A stretch of 64,000 nt of DNA from Reticulascus tulasneorum (lineage: Eukaryota; Ascomycota; Sordariomycetes; Glomerellales; Reticulascaceae), in assembly GCA_001557505.1 (NCBI GenBank), contig LSAX01000004.1:372001-436000 (forward strand), given 5' to 3'. This document shows positions 33,016 to 45,296 of the stretch, one piece after another. The translations under genes were made by a program, and so were the position numbers. The notes under the pieces were generated by a model. It was not told where the DNA came from. It was given only the letters and a program-made list of their open reading frames with translations, and did no database searches. The stretch's first letter is position 1. Each line of letters begins with the position of its first letter.

Positions 33016-36000
33016 TCAGCCGTCCTCCAATGCCCGCCTCACGAAGATCTCTATAACCCCTCTCATCTTCTCCTCCATCGCCTTTCTCTCCTTCTCCTTC
33101 GCCGGCAAACTGACCCTGCAAACTGATTTCCCAAACACCTCCGCGAATCTTCTCTCCCTGCTCCTACGCTTGGCAATATTGGCTTCCGCAGCTCCATTGT
33201 CGGTGGACCGCCTGAAGCTCAGGCTCCTCCGTCCTAGCACGCCGGGTTTCCGTGTAGCAAGTAGAGCCTCGAGGTCAGCCTTCCTGACTGGCGAGAGGTC
33301 GGCTGCGACTTTGGCGAGCATGGCCGTGAGGAACACGAAAGCGATATTGTGGTTTGGCGCTGCGGAGAGAATATCGAGGATGGATGTCTTGTCGTCTTCT
33401 GTTTCCGAGGCCGAGCGTTGGACAGAGGAGCCGAGATGTGGGATGGAGACTTCGATTTTCGCCCACAGCGGGGCAGTTATGATACCGTCTGTCAGGCCGT
33501 CCAGGAAAAGAAGGAGCACCTCGGATACAACCTCCAACCGGTGTAGAGCTGGCGATTCTATGGGAAGGGCTCGAAGAAGGGACTTGTCGTTATCCAGGGC
33601 TTCAATGAGGTTGAGCACTTGAGCATCGCGCGCCGATTTGTCCCTGAACTGCCATGAATGGTCATCAAATGGCCAGCCTGGTTTGTCTGGTGGAACGACT
33701 TGCTCCTGGAGCATATTCTCATCCGCCAGGACACGGGCAGTCAGAGTTTCAACCGCCTCTGTAAGTTTAAACAGCTCTTTTGGGGCAGCGCAATGCACAT
33801 CCATGTCATACGGAATCGAGCCACTGAGTTTCGAAGGTCGCGACCTCGCGAAGGCTCGGATCCCTCCGTCAGGAACTCTTATCAGTTCCTCAATGGACCG
33901 GCCAAAACAAGTCGGCAGCCAAGATGCATGGACAGGAATGAAATGGTCCCTGCCATCTTCCACGCGGAGAACTAGAATGTCGTCGAGCTGTGCACGGCCA
34001 CTGTTAAGCGCCCGAACGTGTGAAATGTCGTTGATCATTACACCCAAGACAGCAGTAACAGTTTCGCCTGGCTCGAGCGTGACTTCTGTCCCCACATCGA
34101 CCAGTTCGCCCTTCTCTTCGGTCGAATCGGGCCGCACAAAGAACGTATTAAGCCATCGTGGCGGATCCGATGTGTCGGCATCCTCGATTGAAGGTTTCTC
34201 GACGAATGAGAATGTAGCTGGGACACGGCCGGTGTTTGCTATCGTCAGCGAAGCAGTTTGCTTCCTCAAGTAGCCAATCTTTCCAAAGTCTACAGCCTCA
34301 CCCTCATCGATGGCAGGTGGTGATGAGGCGGTATTCGAGGCGTCCTGGTTATCAACAACAATCGTGATGTAAGGTCGTCCCTCATTCTCCGCTCGGTCGA
34401 GTTCTCTCGCAACCTCAGCATGAACCCTGGCTTTCAGTTCCGGGACGACTGCATCGTAATCAAGGGTGAAAACGGATATTATGGGTTTATGATCGGAGGA
34501 GATAATGCGCTGATGGGATGTATATATGTCGAGCTGTATTCGATCGGTATAGCCTTCTTTGGTGATCACCTCCTCCGCCTCTCCATCGTCCCCATCGTCG
34601 TATTCGTCATAATCCAAGCCGGCTGTGCCCTTCTGTTGATCTTCCTCGGATTCCGGGTCATAACTGAACAAAACGTCATCATCATCTGCTGCATGATCAA
34701 TACCCCTGGCCTTCATCTCATCATCTTTCTTTCGCGCTTCCTTTTCTTCTTCCATCTTCTTGTCGTGCTCCTGCTTATCCGTTCTCGTCCGATATAGTAT
34801 TCGATCACACCAGCTGGGAGCTCGTCGCTTTTCACTTGAGTCAAACAGACCCACGGTGCCAATGTCATATTTGTAGGAAGGTAGGAAAGTGATTGGTCCT
34901 TCTCGCCATCCGTCGTGGAACACCTTTTTCTCCTTAATCATCCTCTTGAGCTGGTCATGTGGCAACAGTGAATCCAGCGTGGCCTGTAAGGAAGCGGGAT
35001 CATCGTGGGGATCAGGAAGAAAGTCGTCGGGGTCGGGTAAATCGCTCGCAGAGTCGGCATAGCTTTCCGCAGACCATTGGGCTGTAGAGGCAACGGATGA
35101 TGCGCCGTCTTCACTATCTGATGCGCTCACAACCAGAACACCGTCTCCGTCAAGTGATTTATCGGACTTATCGTTGATGTCGTACTCTCCTCGGGTGTGA
35201 AGCATCAACAGACGTCGAATATCGTCCCCAGGGAGTCCATCAAGTCGGAAATTGAGATCACCAAACCAAAACGCAAAGTCCTCGTCCCCAATCTTCTCCG
35301 ACTCGTCTTCTAAAACTCCTGCATGGACAATGGGCTCAAATTGTGTTCGGCTGTTGATTTGACCCACGTCCCAAAGCCTGCGTTCCAAGTACGACTCTTC
35401 TGAGCCACTAGCCAGATGGCAGTTGACGAAAACCATTCTTGTGGTCTCTCCTAGGAGAATCCGTGTCGTGACCGCCCCTTTGTTGCCGAAATAGCCGAAC
35501 AATCCAGTCCCGACAGAAACTGTGCTGACGTTACTGATGGTTGGGGCCACTTCGGGAGAAGCATAGATCAGCAGAAGAAGGCCGGACATCTGCTCTGACA
35601 CGACTAGCTCATAGCCGTCTGGCATTACATCTTCAAGAGCATCCTTCCACTTCTTGATCCGTCCAGGATCCGAGTTCATTCGATTCACATAGTCTCTTGC
35701 CAGATTGAGGTCAATCATTTCTTGCAGACCCAACACGTATAGACCAATCTTGTCTCCACCCACTAAGCGAACTGTATCTTGGCCGCCATCGGCCGTCGAA
35801 GTCTCGAGAGCAGAGTTGTGAGATATGGTTAGGGAGCTTAGCCCTTTGTCGATGCCCTTCCCAGCAATGAACCAGCTCGCCAGATCCTTATCCGTGCCTG
35901 GACATGCCGCCACGTTCCAGGTTCCGATCTTGACTCGTATCCGATGTGGTCGAACATATTCCGACCGGCGAGCGTGGACAGCCCGCGCAAGGGAGTGTGG

Positions 36001-36075
36001 AGTGGAGGAGCTAAGGTCTATCGGTTCGGATGTCGTGGACTCTATCGACGGAACAGCTCCGGCGCCTGTGGCCAT
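33016..36075 (-). CDS. Inositol polyphosphate 5-phosphatase, OCRL/INPP5B type
   Basis: Phosphoinositide 5-phosphatase of 1019 residues, intronless, removing the 5-phosphate from PI(4,5)P2-type lipids at endomembranes. The catalytic IPPc domain starts near residue 45 (VKIGTWNVAA) and carries every signature: GLQEM, FWFGDLNFRL near 270, PSYKYD near 405, APSWCDRILYR near 420 and SSDHKPI near 528. An acidic, low-complexity insert (Asp/Glu-rich, about 435-500) interrupts the domain before SDHKP. An ASH-like immunoglobulin segment follows (roughly 600-740, with GYLRKQTASLTIANTGRVPATF), then a C-terminal helical region of about 270 residues resembling the degenerate RhoGAP part of OCRL. The architecture therefore matches OCRL/INPP5B and not synaptojanin, having no Sac domain. 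It is convergent with the DUF1996 gene. Confidence 0.92.
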   Translation of the reverse strand: MATGAGAVPSIESTTSEPIDLSSSTPHSLARAVHARRSEYVRPHRIRVKIGTWNVAACPGTDKDLASWFIAGKGIDKGLSSLTISHNSALETSTADGGQDTVRLVGGDKIGLYVLGLQEMIDLNLARDYVNRMNSDPGRIKKWKDALEDVMPDGYELVVSEQMSGLLLLIYASPEVAPTISNVSTVSVGTGLFGYFGNKGAVTTRILLGETTRMVFVNCHLASGSEESYLERRLWDVGQINSRTQFEPIVHAGVLEDESEKIGDEDFAFWFGDLNFRLDGLPGDDIRRLLMLHTRGEYDINDKSDKSLDGDGVLVVSASDSEDGASSVASTAQWSAESYADSASDLPDPDDFLPDPHDDPASLQATLDSLLPHDQLKRMIKEKKVFHDGWREGPITFLPSYKYDIGTVGLFDSSEKRRAPSWCDRILYRTRTDKQEHDKKMEEEKEARKKDDEMKARGIDHAADDDDVLFSYDPESEEDQQKGTAGLDYDEYDDGDDGEAEEVITKEGYTDRIQLDIYTSHQRIISSDHKPIISVFTLDYDAVVPELKARVHAEVARELDRAENEGRPYITIVVDNQDASNTASSPPAIDEGEAVDFGKIGYLRKQTASLTIANTGRVPATFSFVEKPSIEDADTSDPPRWLNTFFVRPDSTEEKGELVDVGTEVTLEPGETVTAVLGVMINDISHVRALNSGRAQLDDILVLRVEDGRDHFIPVHASWLPTCFGRSIEELIRVPDGGIRAFARSRPSKLSGSIPYDMDVHCAAPKELFKLTEAVETLTARVLADENMLQEQVVPPDKPGWPFDDHSWQFRDKSARDAQVLNLIEALDNDKSLLRALPIESPALHRLEVVSEVLLLFLDGLTDGIITAPLWAKIEVSIPHLGSSVQRSASETEDDKTSILDILSAAPNHNIAFVFLTAMLAKVAADLSPVRKADLEALLATRKPGVLGRRSLSFRRSTDNGAAEANIAKRRSRERRFAEVFGKSVCRVSLPAKEKERKAMEEKMRGVIEIFVRRALEDG

Positions 36076-37298
36076 GGTGAGAGACGCGGCACTGCGTTTG
36101 AAGTATTAAGTATTGTGTATATGTATGCTATGGAGACTGGAGGTGGTGAGGCTATCCTTGCGTCTCCGAAATCAACTGTGAATCGGGAGGATCGCTCGTC
36201 ATGTCGCCCTTGGTGGTGAATATGCGGATATTGAGCTTGTGGGGAAGAGAAGCTAGAGGGAGGGGGCTTGAAAAGGACTATCGACAGAGCTAAAGCTAGG
36301 TTCCATAGACATTAGGTTGGATAGGGCCTACAAAATACATGAAAAAGGCAGAAAGCATGCCAAAATGAAGGCATTCGCGGGGTGGGAAGTGGGATGGGTT
36401 GACGATGTCACCAAACTTTCCGCCAAGGATGACGGGCATGACGGTTGAGTGCTCAGGCTGATTATTACAGGGGCCTGTGCGCCGCCACTAGTCAGGGATT
36501 GGCGGGGTCTTCCACTGCAGTGAATAGTCATGACGGCGTCCGGCTGGGTAAACTGGCCTAGGTCTTTGTATTGAGTTCAGAAGCTAATCTCAAGTACACC
36601 GGTTGGAATGCAATTGCTTCCCGCAAAGCTGAGCTCCTGCTGCCAGCTCTAAGCTGAGCTGGATGTTCCATACCTACGACCGAAGAGGCCACCTGGATAG
36701 ACAGGGCTGAGTTGAGCTGAGTTGACCCGCCAGCCGGAAAGGCTTACAGACGCATTGGTCGGTCATGACTGATAGTTACGCATACGGCGAAGACTGATTG
36801 GCGACAAACAAGAAGAATACGCCACAAAGAGAAGGTAAGCCGCCCGGAAACGGTCTGGACAGACTGGATTCAAGGCAGGATGGATCATGATTAGCTATCT
36901 AACCAAGGGTGGTTGGTGAGTCTAGACCGTCCACTGAGTCTCTGGAGTGGAAGACACCTAATTAGGCGAAGGCCCCCAAGCCCCGAGAGCATGGCCTTAC
37001 TGGAGGTGTTTAGCGATAAGCGCCTCCGGCGATCAACTGAACGCATTGATCGTCCCGCTTACCATCGTCATTCCTCAAAGCTCCCAACCACGATAGCATT
37101 TCCGACGTAGGCGAGATACGCTCGGGTTCACAGCACGGCTTCCGACACCCAACAAGCGAAAAGCTAGGAGCATCTAGGCCATGCAGAGAGAGAAGAAGTC
37201 ATCTATTACATCCTTCTAACGTAACTGGCAGCAGATATCCTCTCCTGCTCCACCAAAGCTCGCCAGCTTCACAGCACACACCGAGCACCACCGACACA
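36076..37298. other. Divergent promoter region, 5-phosphatase / Dcp1-like gene
   Basis: About 1.2 kb between divergent genes. Repeated GAGCTGAG/AGCTGAGCT words cluster at about 36628-36725, including tandem GAGTTGAGCTGAGTTGA. No supported coding sequence; short frames lack domains. Confidence 0.5.
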
Positions 37299-38024
37299 AT
37301 GAGTCGCCAAACCCCCAGAAAGCAACGCGGCCACAACCGCCTTCCATCCCACTCCAACACACACTCAGGCCCCCGCCTCATCCCCGCCTCAGATTATGAA
37401 TCCGATGCCGCGGTGTATATGGACTCGCACCCCGCGCCGAACCCAGCCCTCCTCCACCGCACCAACACCGACCTCAACCTCTCGGTCCTCCGTCGCTACC
37501 TTCCCTCCATAAACTCGATTATATCCATAGCAGCCAATGCGGTCGTCTATACGTTCGCGACAGATACGCCGACGTGGGACAAGACAGGCATCGAGGGGAC
37601 CTACTTCCTGTGCATGCAGGACCCAGCGCCCGGGACGAGCGTGCCTCGGGCGTGTATATTCGTCTTGAACCGCCGGGGCTTGGAAAATTTAATACTAGAT
37701 CTGAACAAGGTGGCCGACTTCGAGGTCATGGACGAAATTTACATCTTCCGGCTGGAGAAGGAGCTCGACGGGTTAGGCCCGGAAGGCGAGGAGAGCGAAG
37801 TTGAAGGCACAGCGCCGAAGGTGATAGGTATCTGGATACATGCGGACCAAGAAGACACGCGAGCCTACAACGCGATGCTCGTCCAGGAGACGTGGTCCTT
37901 GGTCCAGGTAGACAACAACGACGCACGAGAACCTGAGGAGGCAGTTGGGCCAGCAATGCAGGCTATGGGAAGGAAACTAAGCTTAAGCGATCTGTTTGGT
38001 CCCCAGCATGGGGTACGCGGGTAA
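37299..38024 (+). CDS. Dcp1-like mRNA decapping activator
   Basis: A 241-residue intronless protein with the EVH1-type Dcp1 domain, the activator of the Dcp2 decapping enzyme in P-bodies. After a basic, low-complexity N-terminus (about 45 residues) come the family's opening helix NTDLNLSVLRRYLPSI, then NAVVYTF, the Trp-containing WDKTGIEGTYFLCMQ strand pair, FVLNRRGLENLILDL, and FEVMDEIYIFRL. The late IGIWIHADQEDTRAYNAML segment fits the family's final strand and helix. A short C-terminal tail with LSLSDLFG may be an interaction motif. No long proline-rich tail as in animal DCP1. Start is the first ATG after a stop-containing leader; no intron is needed. Confidence 0.85.
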   Translation: MSRQTPRKQRGHNRLPSHSNTHSGPRLIPASDYESDAAVYMDSHPAPNPALLHRTNTDLNLSVLRRYLPSINSIISIAANAVVYTFATDTPTWDKTGIEGTYFLCMQDPAPGTSVPRACIFVLNRRGLENLILDLNKVADFEVMDEIYIFRLEKELDGLGPEGEESEVEGTAPKVIGIWIHADQEDTRAYNAMLVQETWSLVQVDNNDAREPEEAVGPAMQAMGRKLSLSDLFGPQHGVRG

Positions 38025-38700
38025 GATGTCATGGCCCAGAGTGCGCGGGCTATTGGAACATATCGTTCCGACCGATGTTTGGGCCCTCTAGGATGACAGG
38101 CCAAAGAGCAGAACGGCATTGTTAAGGTGTGTGCCAGTTGAGGTGTATGCCACAAAGGGGTAACGCCTCTAAAGAAGCGGATAGCAACGCTCAATCAATA
38201 TTCGATAGAGCTTAGCTGGAGTCGAGGATTCTAGTGCAAGGCCAGCTCGGGAAGAGCTGATGCTTTATTCTGAAGTATCACCCCTGCTGGCGTTCCCGGG
38301 TTATTCGGAATAGCAGCAATCAAAAGCAGGCGGCTATGAAGCATTAGATAGATTTTGATACCCAATTGACCTTCACTACGCCCCCTCGGTGGTGCAGTCA
38401 AATACGGGGAAATATGTATCGAGCGGCCGCAACTGCGATGCTCGTCCCTCTCCCCCATACACTCTGTGCATGCGACCGGGCCTCTTGAGCCCTGGGTCCT
38501 CACGCCAAAGATCGGCAATGCAGGGCAATATGGTACACCGACATACGAAATCCGTATCTCTATTAGGCCTGGCAACGCATCATCCATAGTATCCCAACCA
38601 GCCAGCCCACGGTGTTCATTAACCTTTGCTGGGTCCCAATACCTATACCTCCAAGCCATATCTTTGCAATGCCCCATCGTCCCTTTGTAAAGCGGCAATA
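38025..38700. other. Intergenic region between convergent genes
   Basis: About 680 bases between the Dcp1-like gene (+) and the Rvs161-like gene (-). Frames on both strands around 38231-38698 have no domain similarity and are probably chance. It contains the 3' UTRs. Confidence 0.45.
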
Positions 38701-39811
38701 CTATACAGTGCCGCTGATGCTCAACTCCCGAATCTCCTGCAAAACCTGCTCAACGCGGGCATCCAGCTGTCCCTGCGCGTATTGTTCCCTCGTATCCGCA
38801 TCTAAATACTGCTGTACCTGAGCCATCCTGCTGTACGCCTCGGCACAGAACCGCAGCTGGATCTTGACTAACGCCTCGAAGCTGGGGTCCAAGTACGGTA
38901 CGCGTAAGTCGATGAGCTGTGGCAGTTCTGTTGACAGTTGCTCGTTGAGCTGCTCGTACGCGGCCTTTGCCATTTCCATTTCTTTCTCAGCACGCGGGAG
39001 TTTGGTCACATCCTTATCAGGTTTTTCGACCAGTTTCTTTACCTTCGCACGGAGAGCGTCGTAGTCGAGGAGTTTGTGTGAGCGTTTCTTAATGCCTACA
39101 AAGGGGTCAGTGGAAAGGAACGGATATCGTTAAGGGGCAACTGACATTCGTTCACGTCGGGGAAATAGGCGCAGAAGCGGGAGATGGGTTCGAGAACGGT
39201 GGTTCTAGGGGAGTCAGTCTGGAATCAGAGGTTTCCTTGGCACTGTGTTACCTGTATGGTCCGTCCAACGCCTTGATTGTCTCGGCATCTAGGTCCTCTA
39301 CAGCCTGCTTATAACTCCTGCTCACGCCGTCTTTCGCGCCTGCATCGCCATAGAAGGCGTCTATTGTCTCGGCAATCCGCATTTGAGAAGCCGTCATCGC
39401 TGTAATTGCCCAATCAGTCTAAGCCCCTCTTCACTTGACATGTGAGCAAGGACATACCTCGTAGCGAGTCTAGGTACCCTTTCGCCTCTTTTTGCAGTCG
39501 TAACGAAGCTGCCTCCATAGTTCTGAATCGTCTGTAGGGTAACTTAGCATGTATTCATGGCGATGTTCCGCACCCAACCGAGAGTGATTCGCACCTTTCC
39601 TCAACTTCATAATCTCGGTCGTTCGTCTTCTCAACATGCCCTATAGAACAGTTAACCACGCACCGCTCAAGCGCGAGTTAAAAATTGAGGCTGACCCGTC
39701 TTCATCATCACCTGCGTCGTTGCGCGGTTCACATTCTTCTTGAAGCCTATCCTTGTCAGTCCATGTTGGGATTCGAACGTGGGGCGTGGCGTGCATACCT
39801 GCCCAAGACAT
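38701..39811 (-). CDS. rvs161: Rvs161-like BAR-domain protein (amphiphysin family)
   Basis: BAR-domain protein acting in endocytic membrane scission and actin organisation, normally as a heterodimer with an Rvs167-type partner. Seven exons on the minus strand: 39811-39799, 39746-39696, 39640-39595, 39531-39458, 39399-39252, 39204-39146 and 39095-38701, giving 261 residues, close to the family's usual length. The first exon is only 13 bases and encodes MSWAG with intron 1. Then come FKKNVNRATTQVMMKTGHVE, EVEERRFRTME, AMTASQMRIAETIDAFYGD, LDGPYRTTVLEPISRFCAYF and a long C-terminal helix region. There is no SH3 domain, as expected for Rvs161. Introns of 47-63 bases all have GT-AG ends, and several have clear branch sites. 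Confidence 0.93.
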
Positions 39812-40165
39812 GGTTAATGGCGGTCTCGGTTGCTGTGTTAAATTGATAGAAATCCGACTGCGAGGCCTGTAGAATGCTGAAAAGGCTGTTCGTTCGCTAC
39901 TATTGATCGTGGCTCGAGAGTCGCCGAAGTTGAAAGGGACGAAGTTTTGATTGCGAATGGTTCAAGGAAGCCAACCGCAACCGACGTCAGCGAACGCGGC
40001 TTGGCTGCGCCACAGCCCGGCTGCCCACAGTGGCGCAGTCGACAGCCTTACGCATCCACCGGGATTGCTGGGACGAGCTCCGTCAAGCTTGGAATCCACA
40101 AATCCAGAGCTTCGAAGCTGCCAATCACCAAATGATCGAGAACTTCAACCTCCAACGATGAACAG
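39812..40165. promoter_or_regulatory. Shared promoter, Rvs161-like / peptidyl-tRNA hydrolase
   Basis: A 354-base gap between divergent start codons must hold both promoters. No clear TATA box. A CGCAACCGACG/GGCTGCGCC GC-rich patch lies near 39970-40030. Confidence 0.45.
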
Positions 40166-40753
40166 ATGACAACACCACGAATTCTTCTCATAAGTCTGGG
40201 TAATCCCAAACCTTATCTCAAAACTCTCCACTCGGCAGGTCACCACATCTTGAACGCACTTCCGAATCTCATCGGTGCGTCCCAACCGCCCTTCTCAGTC
40301 CAACGGTATGGCGCGAAAGCAGCTCTCGCCTCTGTAGGGCCACAATACACCCTGATACAAAGTCCAGTCCTTATGAATATATCTGGTCCTTGGGTATGGA
40401 AGGCCGTGGCCGACGCCGTGGGCGATGGCGACCCCGAAGATTGGGGCTTTATGCTCATTCACGACGAGCTTGAGCTTGAGCTGGGCGAAGCGAAGAGGAG
40501 AAAGTGGACGGCTAGTCACAAAGGCCATAATGGTGTTAAGAGTGTGCTAGGGGCTTCAAGGCAGCCCAGATACAATACCCTGAAATGCGAACGGGTATGT
40601 GTTGGCATTTCCCGACCCGAGGGTAGGGACAGTTCCACGGTAGCGGAGTATGTACTACGTAAAATGAGCGGACATCAAGAGTCCGTTTTGAAGGATGAGT
40701 CTGCTTCGAGGGTTTTGGATTGTATAATAGAGTTTGAGGGAGAGTGGAACTAG
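40166..40753 (+). CDS. Peptidyl-tRNA hydrolase, bacterial-type (Pth1 family)
   Basis: A 195-residue intronless Pth1-family enzyme, which frees tRNA from prematurely released peptidyl-tRNA, in eukaryotes often mitochondrial. The N-terminal SLGNP motif (LLISLGNPKPYLKTLHSAGHH) contains the Asn and the catalytic His, spaced as in the family. LMNISGPWVWKAV holds the second Asn (usually NxSG). IHDELELELGE carries the conserved Asp, and KGHNGVKSVLG the substrate-binding Asn. CVGISRPEGR and VAEYVLRKM match the late strand and lid helix. All catalytic positions are kept. No clear cleavable mitochondrial presequence precedes the domain. It is divergent from the Rvs161-like gene over a 354-base promoter. 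Confidence 0.9.
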   Translation: MTTPRILLISLGNPKPYLKTLHSAGHHILNALPNLIGASQPPFSVQRYGAKAALASVGPQYTLIQSPVLMNISGPWVWKAVADAVGDGDPEDWGFMLIHDELELELGEAKRRKWTASHKGHNGVKSVLGASRQPRYNTLKCERVCVGISRPEGRDSSTVAEYVLRKMSGHQESVLKDESASRVLDCIIEFEGEWN

Positions 40754-41051
40754 GACGACGACATGCCAGGTGATTGCTCAAAGAGTACGAGCAAGCATCG
40801 AACTGCATATTCAGTTCGGCAATGTTTTACTATGGCCGTCCAGTCAACATGACAGCTGCACAGGTTGGCCTGTTCAATGCCTCATATCCATTGCTGGCAA
40901 CTCGGCGTTCTTCAGTCAGTTGCGATAATTGGACAGGCAGCATTGTGAGTCTGATACATGCTACGTTTTTCTATGAACATAGCTTCGGGTCACCCTCGGC
41001 GATGACCGATCCGTAAGCCTGAAAGAAACGCTTCTTGGGCAATGAAAGCTT
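40754..41051. other. Short convergent intergenic region
   Basis: About 300 bases between the Pth1-like stop and the ELP3 stop, holding both 3' flanks. No gene is supported. Confidence 0.5.
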
Positions 41052-42828
41052 TCAGGAGGTCGTATTTTTATCCGAAGACCTTCCATCCAACCACTTGCTC
41101 ATGTACGGTCCATCAAGCCAATATCCAAGCTTTCGATAGTAGCTCCGCACACCAACTCCAGAGATTACACTAATCTTTTCGCTTCCGTGTTCGTCTCTGG
41201 CAATTCGCTCAGCCTCTTCCATCAGCAATGTTCCAAATCCCTGGTGCTGGAATTTCCTTGGATCTCGGGCATGCACAGGTACCGCCGTACCGTACACATG
41301 CAACTCCCGTATCACGCTGGTCGGTTGACCAACCAGTTCCTCCCGATACGTGTACTTCTCCGTACATTTTCTGAGGCGCAGCAGTGCTACTAGAATATCC
41401 TGCTTCGGGTCTTCATAGGCCAGGAACGTCTCCCATCCATTATTAGCCGTGTAATCTCGTCTTATAAGCTCGATTTGGTTCGGCCGTATCTTGTTCTTCA
41501 CCTCGTTGATGCCGACCTCTCTTGTTCGAACGTCTCGACATGTTGTTCCAAAGTCCTTCATTCTGGCTAGTGCTAACTCTCGCAAGTTACCATTTTCCAC
41601 CCCGGATGTAACTAACGGCATCGGAATATCTCGCTGGACACGATAAATACGTGTCCACGGCGGTATGAGTGCCATTATCCTTGCCACAAGGTCAATCAGG
41701 CCGTTCGGCGTGTAGTTTTGATACCGACCGGTCCGCCACAGCTCGTATAATCCAGTGCCTCTGATCACAAGGGTAGGGTATATCTTTAGCCCGTCCGTCC
41801 GGAAGGCTGGGTTCTCGAAGTATTCTCGAAACTGGTCGAGATCTCGCTCCATGCCGACATTTGGAAGATCAGGCATCATGTGACTGACGACCTTAAAACC
41901 GGCATCCTTGGCAATGCAGAACGTTTCGGCAACGGATGCAACTGTATGACCCCGATTCGAATCTCTCGCCACGTCTTCGTAAAGCGACTGAACACCGATT
42001 TCTAACCGTGTGCAGCCATACCTCAACATGTCCGACAAATGCGGCTGCAGGCAGTAATCCGGCCTCGTTTCAATCGTGATTCCGACACACTTGATATTGC
42101 TCATCTCTCCAGCCTCCACTGCCTCATCCACATTCGATGTCTGGTATCCGCTAAGCGCGTTGTGTAGTTGGGCAATAAAATCTTCTCGGTAGGATTCAGC
42201 TAGCGACATAAATGTTCCTCCCATGATGATATATTCGACCTTGTCGACCGAGTGTCCCAATGACTTTATTTGATCGACTCTGCCTCTCGCCTGCTCGAAT
42301 GGGTCGTAACGTGCTCTTATAGCTCGCATGGACGTAGGCTCGTATCCGGTATATGACTGTGTGCTATACTCGAAGTCGGAGTCTGGACCTCCGGGGCAGT
42401 AGACGCAGATGTTCCCCGTGTATGCGATGTGAGGGCATCGATGGGGCTTGCACATGACAGCAACTACAGCAATGCCTGACGATGTTCCTGGGTCGCTGTT
42501 AGCAGATTGGCTGTGATTGAAGACCAAAGTACCGACTTATAGGCTTTGCCACGAGCTTTGGCAGAATGTACTTCTTGTAGTGTTCCGGAATTGCAGCAAT
42601 GATTGCAGTCAATGGAGGAATGCTGGCCAGCTTGTGCTTTCTCGAGAACTTCGCCCTTAAGGAATTTAAATTGAGATCCTTATGAGGCTCCTTCGGGTCT
42701 TTGATCGATTCATGGTCTTCTATTAAAGCATTGGCGACATCTGCGCAACATCGTAGGAACCGCTCATTTTCTGGGGGCAGGTTCTCGTTCTTCTTGCGCT
42801 TCGTCGTCGTTACTGTTGTAGTAGCCAT
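41052..42828 (-). CDS. elp3: Elongator complex catalytic subunit Elp3
   Basis: Radical-SAM/GNAT enzyme of Elongator, which builds the cm5 modification on wobble uridines of tRNA. Two exons on the minus strand, 42828-42537 and 42487-41052, give 575 residues. The start at 42828 ([13 protein letters not shown]) precedes an Elp3 N-terminal helical domain ([19 protein letters not shown]). The intron donor is taken as GTCGGT at 42536 because it restores the conserved [15 protein letters not shown]; the stronger-looking GTACTT four bases later breaks frame. The [4Fe-4S] cluster motif [19 protein letters not shown] directly follows. A GNAT acetyltransferase core with the acetyl-CoA loop [16 protein letters not shown] closes the protein. 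The family's [11 protein letters not shown] and [11 protein letters not shown] blocks are intact. Divergent from LSC1. Confidence 0.97.
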
Positions 42829-43299
42829 CTTGGCCCGGCACAACTATGCCACGTCGTAGATGAGATCGTGGACTCCCGATGGTAATAAAGCACTAACTTT
42901 CAAATGCAAAGCATCTCCCGGCCGTTATGCGCTTCAACGTCGTGTCTAGAACCAGTTGGACTTCTTGGAGGAGTCAACGGACAAATTTCCATGGTGGGGT
43001 GGAAGCATAGACACATGCAATTGCTTAGGAGCTCCAAAATAATTTCGTAGGGGGGTGCTTGGCACGGCGGATCAATGAGGCTCCGATTTTGCGGGTTTTC
43101 CCGGGCGGAAAACAACTGTAAGATACAGAGTGTCTCGAGCTTGGTTCAAGTTTTGAAGTGACGTGAATTGAGCTCATCTCGACAGCTGAACAAACGATAG
43201 CCTCCTCTCCACCGCTTCCCACATCCTCCTTTCCATTATCTTGTTCTAGCATCTTGAGCGCAGCTCTCAGCAGCGCCTTCATCAATCCCCAGATTCAAG
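42829..43299. promoter_or_regulatory. Shared promoter, ELP3 / LSC1
   Basis: A 471-base gap between divergent start codons. Pyrimidine-rich leader sequence (CCTCCTCTCCACCGC...) precedes LSC1. No TATA box is evident, as expected for housekeeping genes. Confidence 0.45.
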
Positions 43300-44570
<1,271 letters not shown>

Positions 44571-45296
44571 GCGGATTCCTAGAGCAAGGGGTTGTCGGCG
44601 ATCAAGGTTGCCTGGACAAGCTGTGTATGTATGAAGAGCTTCGCCGGTGTGCCTGGTGAGGAGTGTTTGCATTGTTTCCTTGATGTCAACGAAACCGATA
44701 GACTGGAATGGATGGCGGGTACGCAACGAGGTTCTGCATTGTTGCAATATTTTTTATCTTTGTTCTAGCTGTACTTTCCATGTCTATACCTAATCCATCA
44801 CCTTTGCACAGCTCTAGCGTCCATCATGTTCACTACCGCGTATCAGAGAATGCAAAAGTCGTCTAGACAAACGGAACTGGAGAGTTGGATTTGCTACGAC
44901 CGCTATTGCGAGGATAAGCCTCTGCCTGAGAACCAGCCGCCAGCCCCTAACGCCAAAATCGCAATGCTTAAGGCAAACCTTTAAACCATGCCATTACCAT
45001 ACACCTCCCCATCGAAGAAGGATTCCATGCAAGTGTACTCCCATCATAAGTCGTTCTTTCGTCCATCGACCTGCCATTCCAGCCCTCTATTATGTAAACT
45101 CCACCTTGAATGCATTACAGCGAGTCCTTTCCCTTGCCTGGGCCTCGCTTACTTGCCAACCAGCGTCGTTCTTCGACCGCTTCTTAATTTGGTAGCCTCT
45201 GCTATCTGTAGCCCATGTGCCGGTTTTTGATAGCGGTGCGTACTCGCCTGCTAAAAAGTTCACTAGGTCGGGTGTTATTCGCATGCGGCAATGTCG
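44571..45296. other. Convergent intergenic region with a possible small ORF
   Basis: About 730 bases between LSC1 (+) and the E2 gene (-), holding both 3' UTRs. A 52-codon frame at 44826-44984 is listed separately. A minus-strand frame of 64 codons at 45090-45284 has no domain. Confidence 0.4.
44826..44984 (+). CDS. Possible 52-residue small ORF
   Basis: ATG at 44826 to TAA at 44982-44984 with no intron. It begins MFTTAYQRMQKSSRQTE, contains WICYDRYCEDKPLPENQPP, and ends in KIAMLKANL. Charged and structured-looking composition, no signal peptide, two cysteines. It could be a real small protein or chance, as it sits about 255 bases past the LSC1 stop. Not matched to a family. Confidence 0.22.
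   Translation: MFTTAYQRMQKSSRQTELESWICYDRYCEDKPLPENQPPAPNAKIAMLKANL

Noticed and set aside
33170..34797. Plus-strand ORFs of 105-211 codons
   Set aside because: All are antisense to the 5-phosphatase coding sequence, with no family resemblance.
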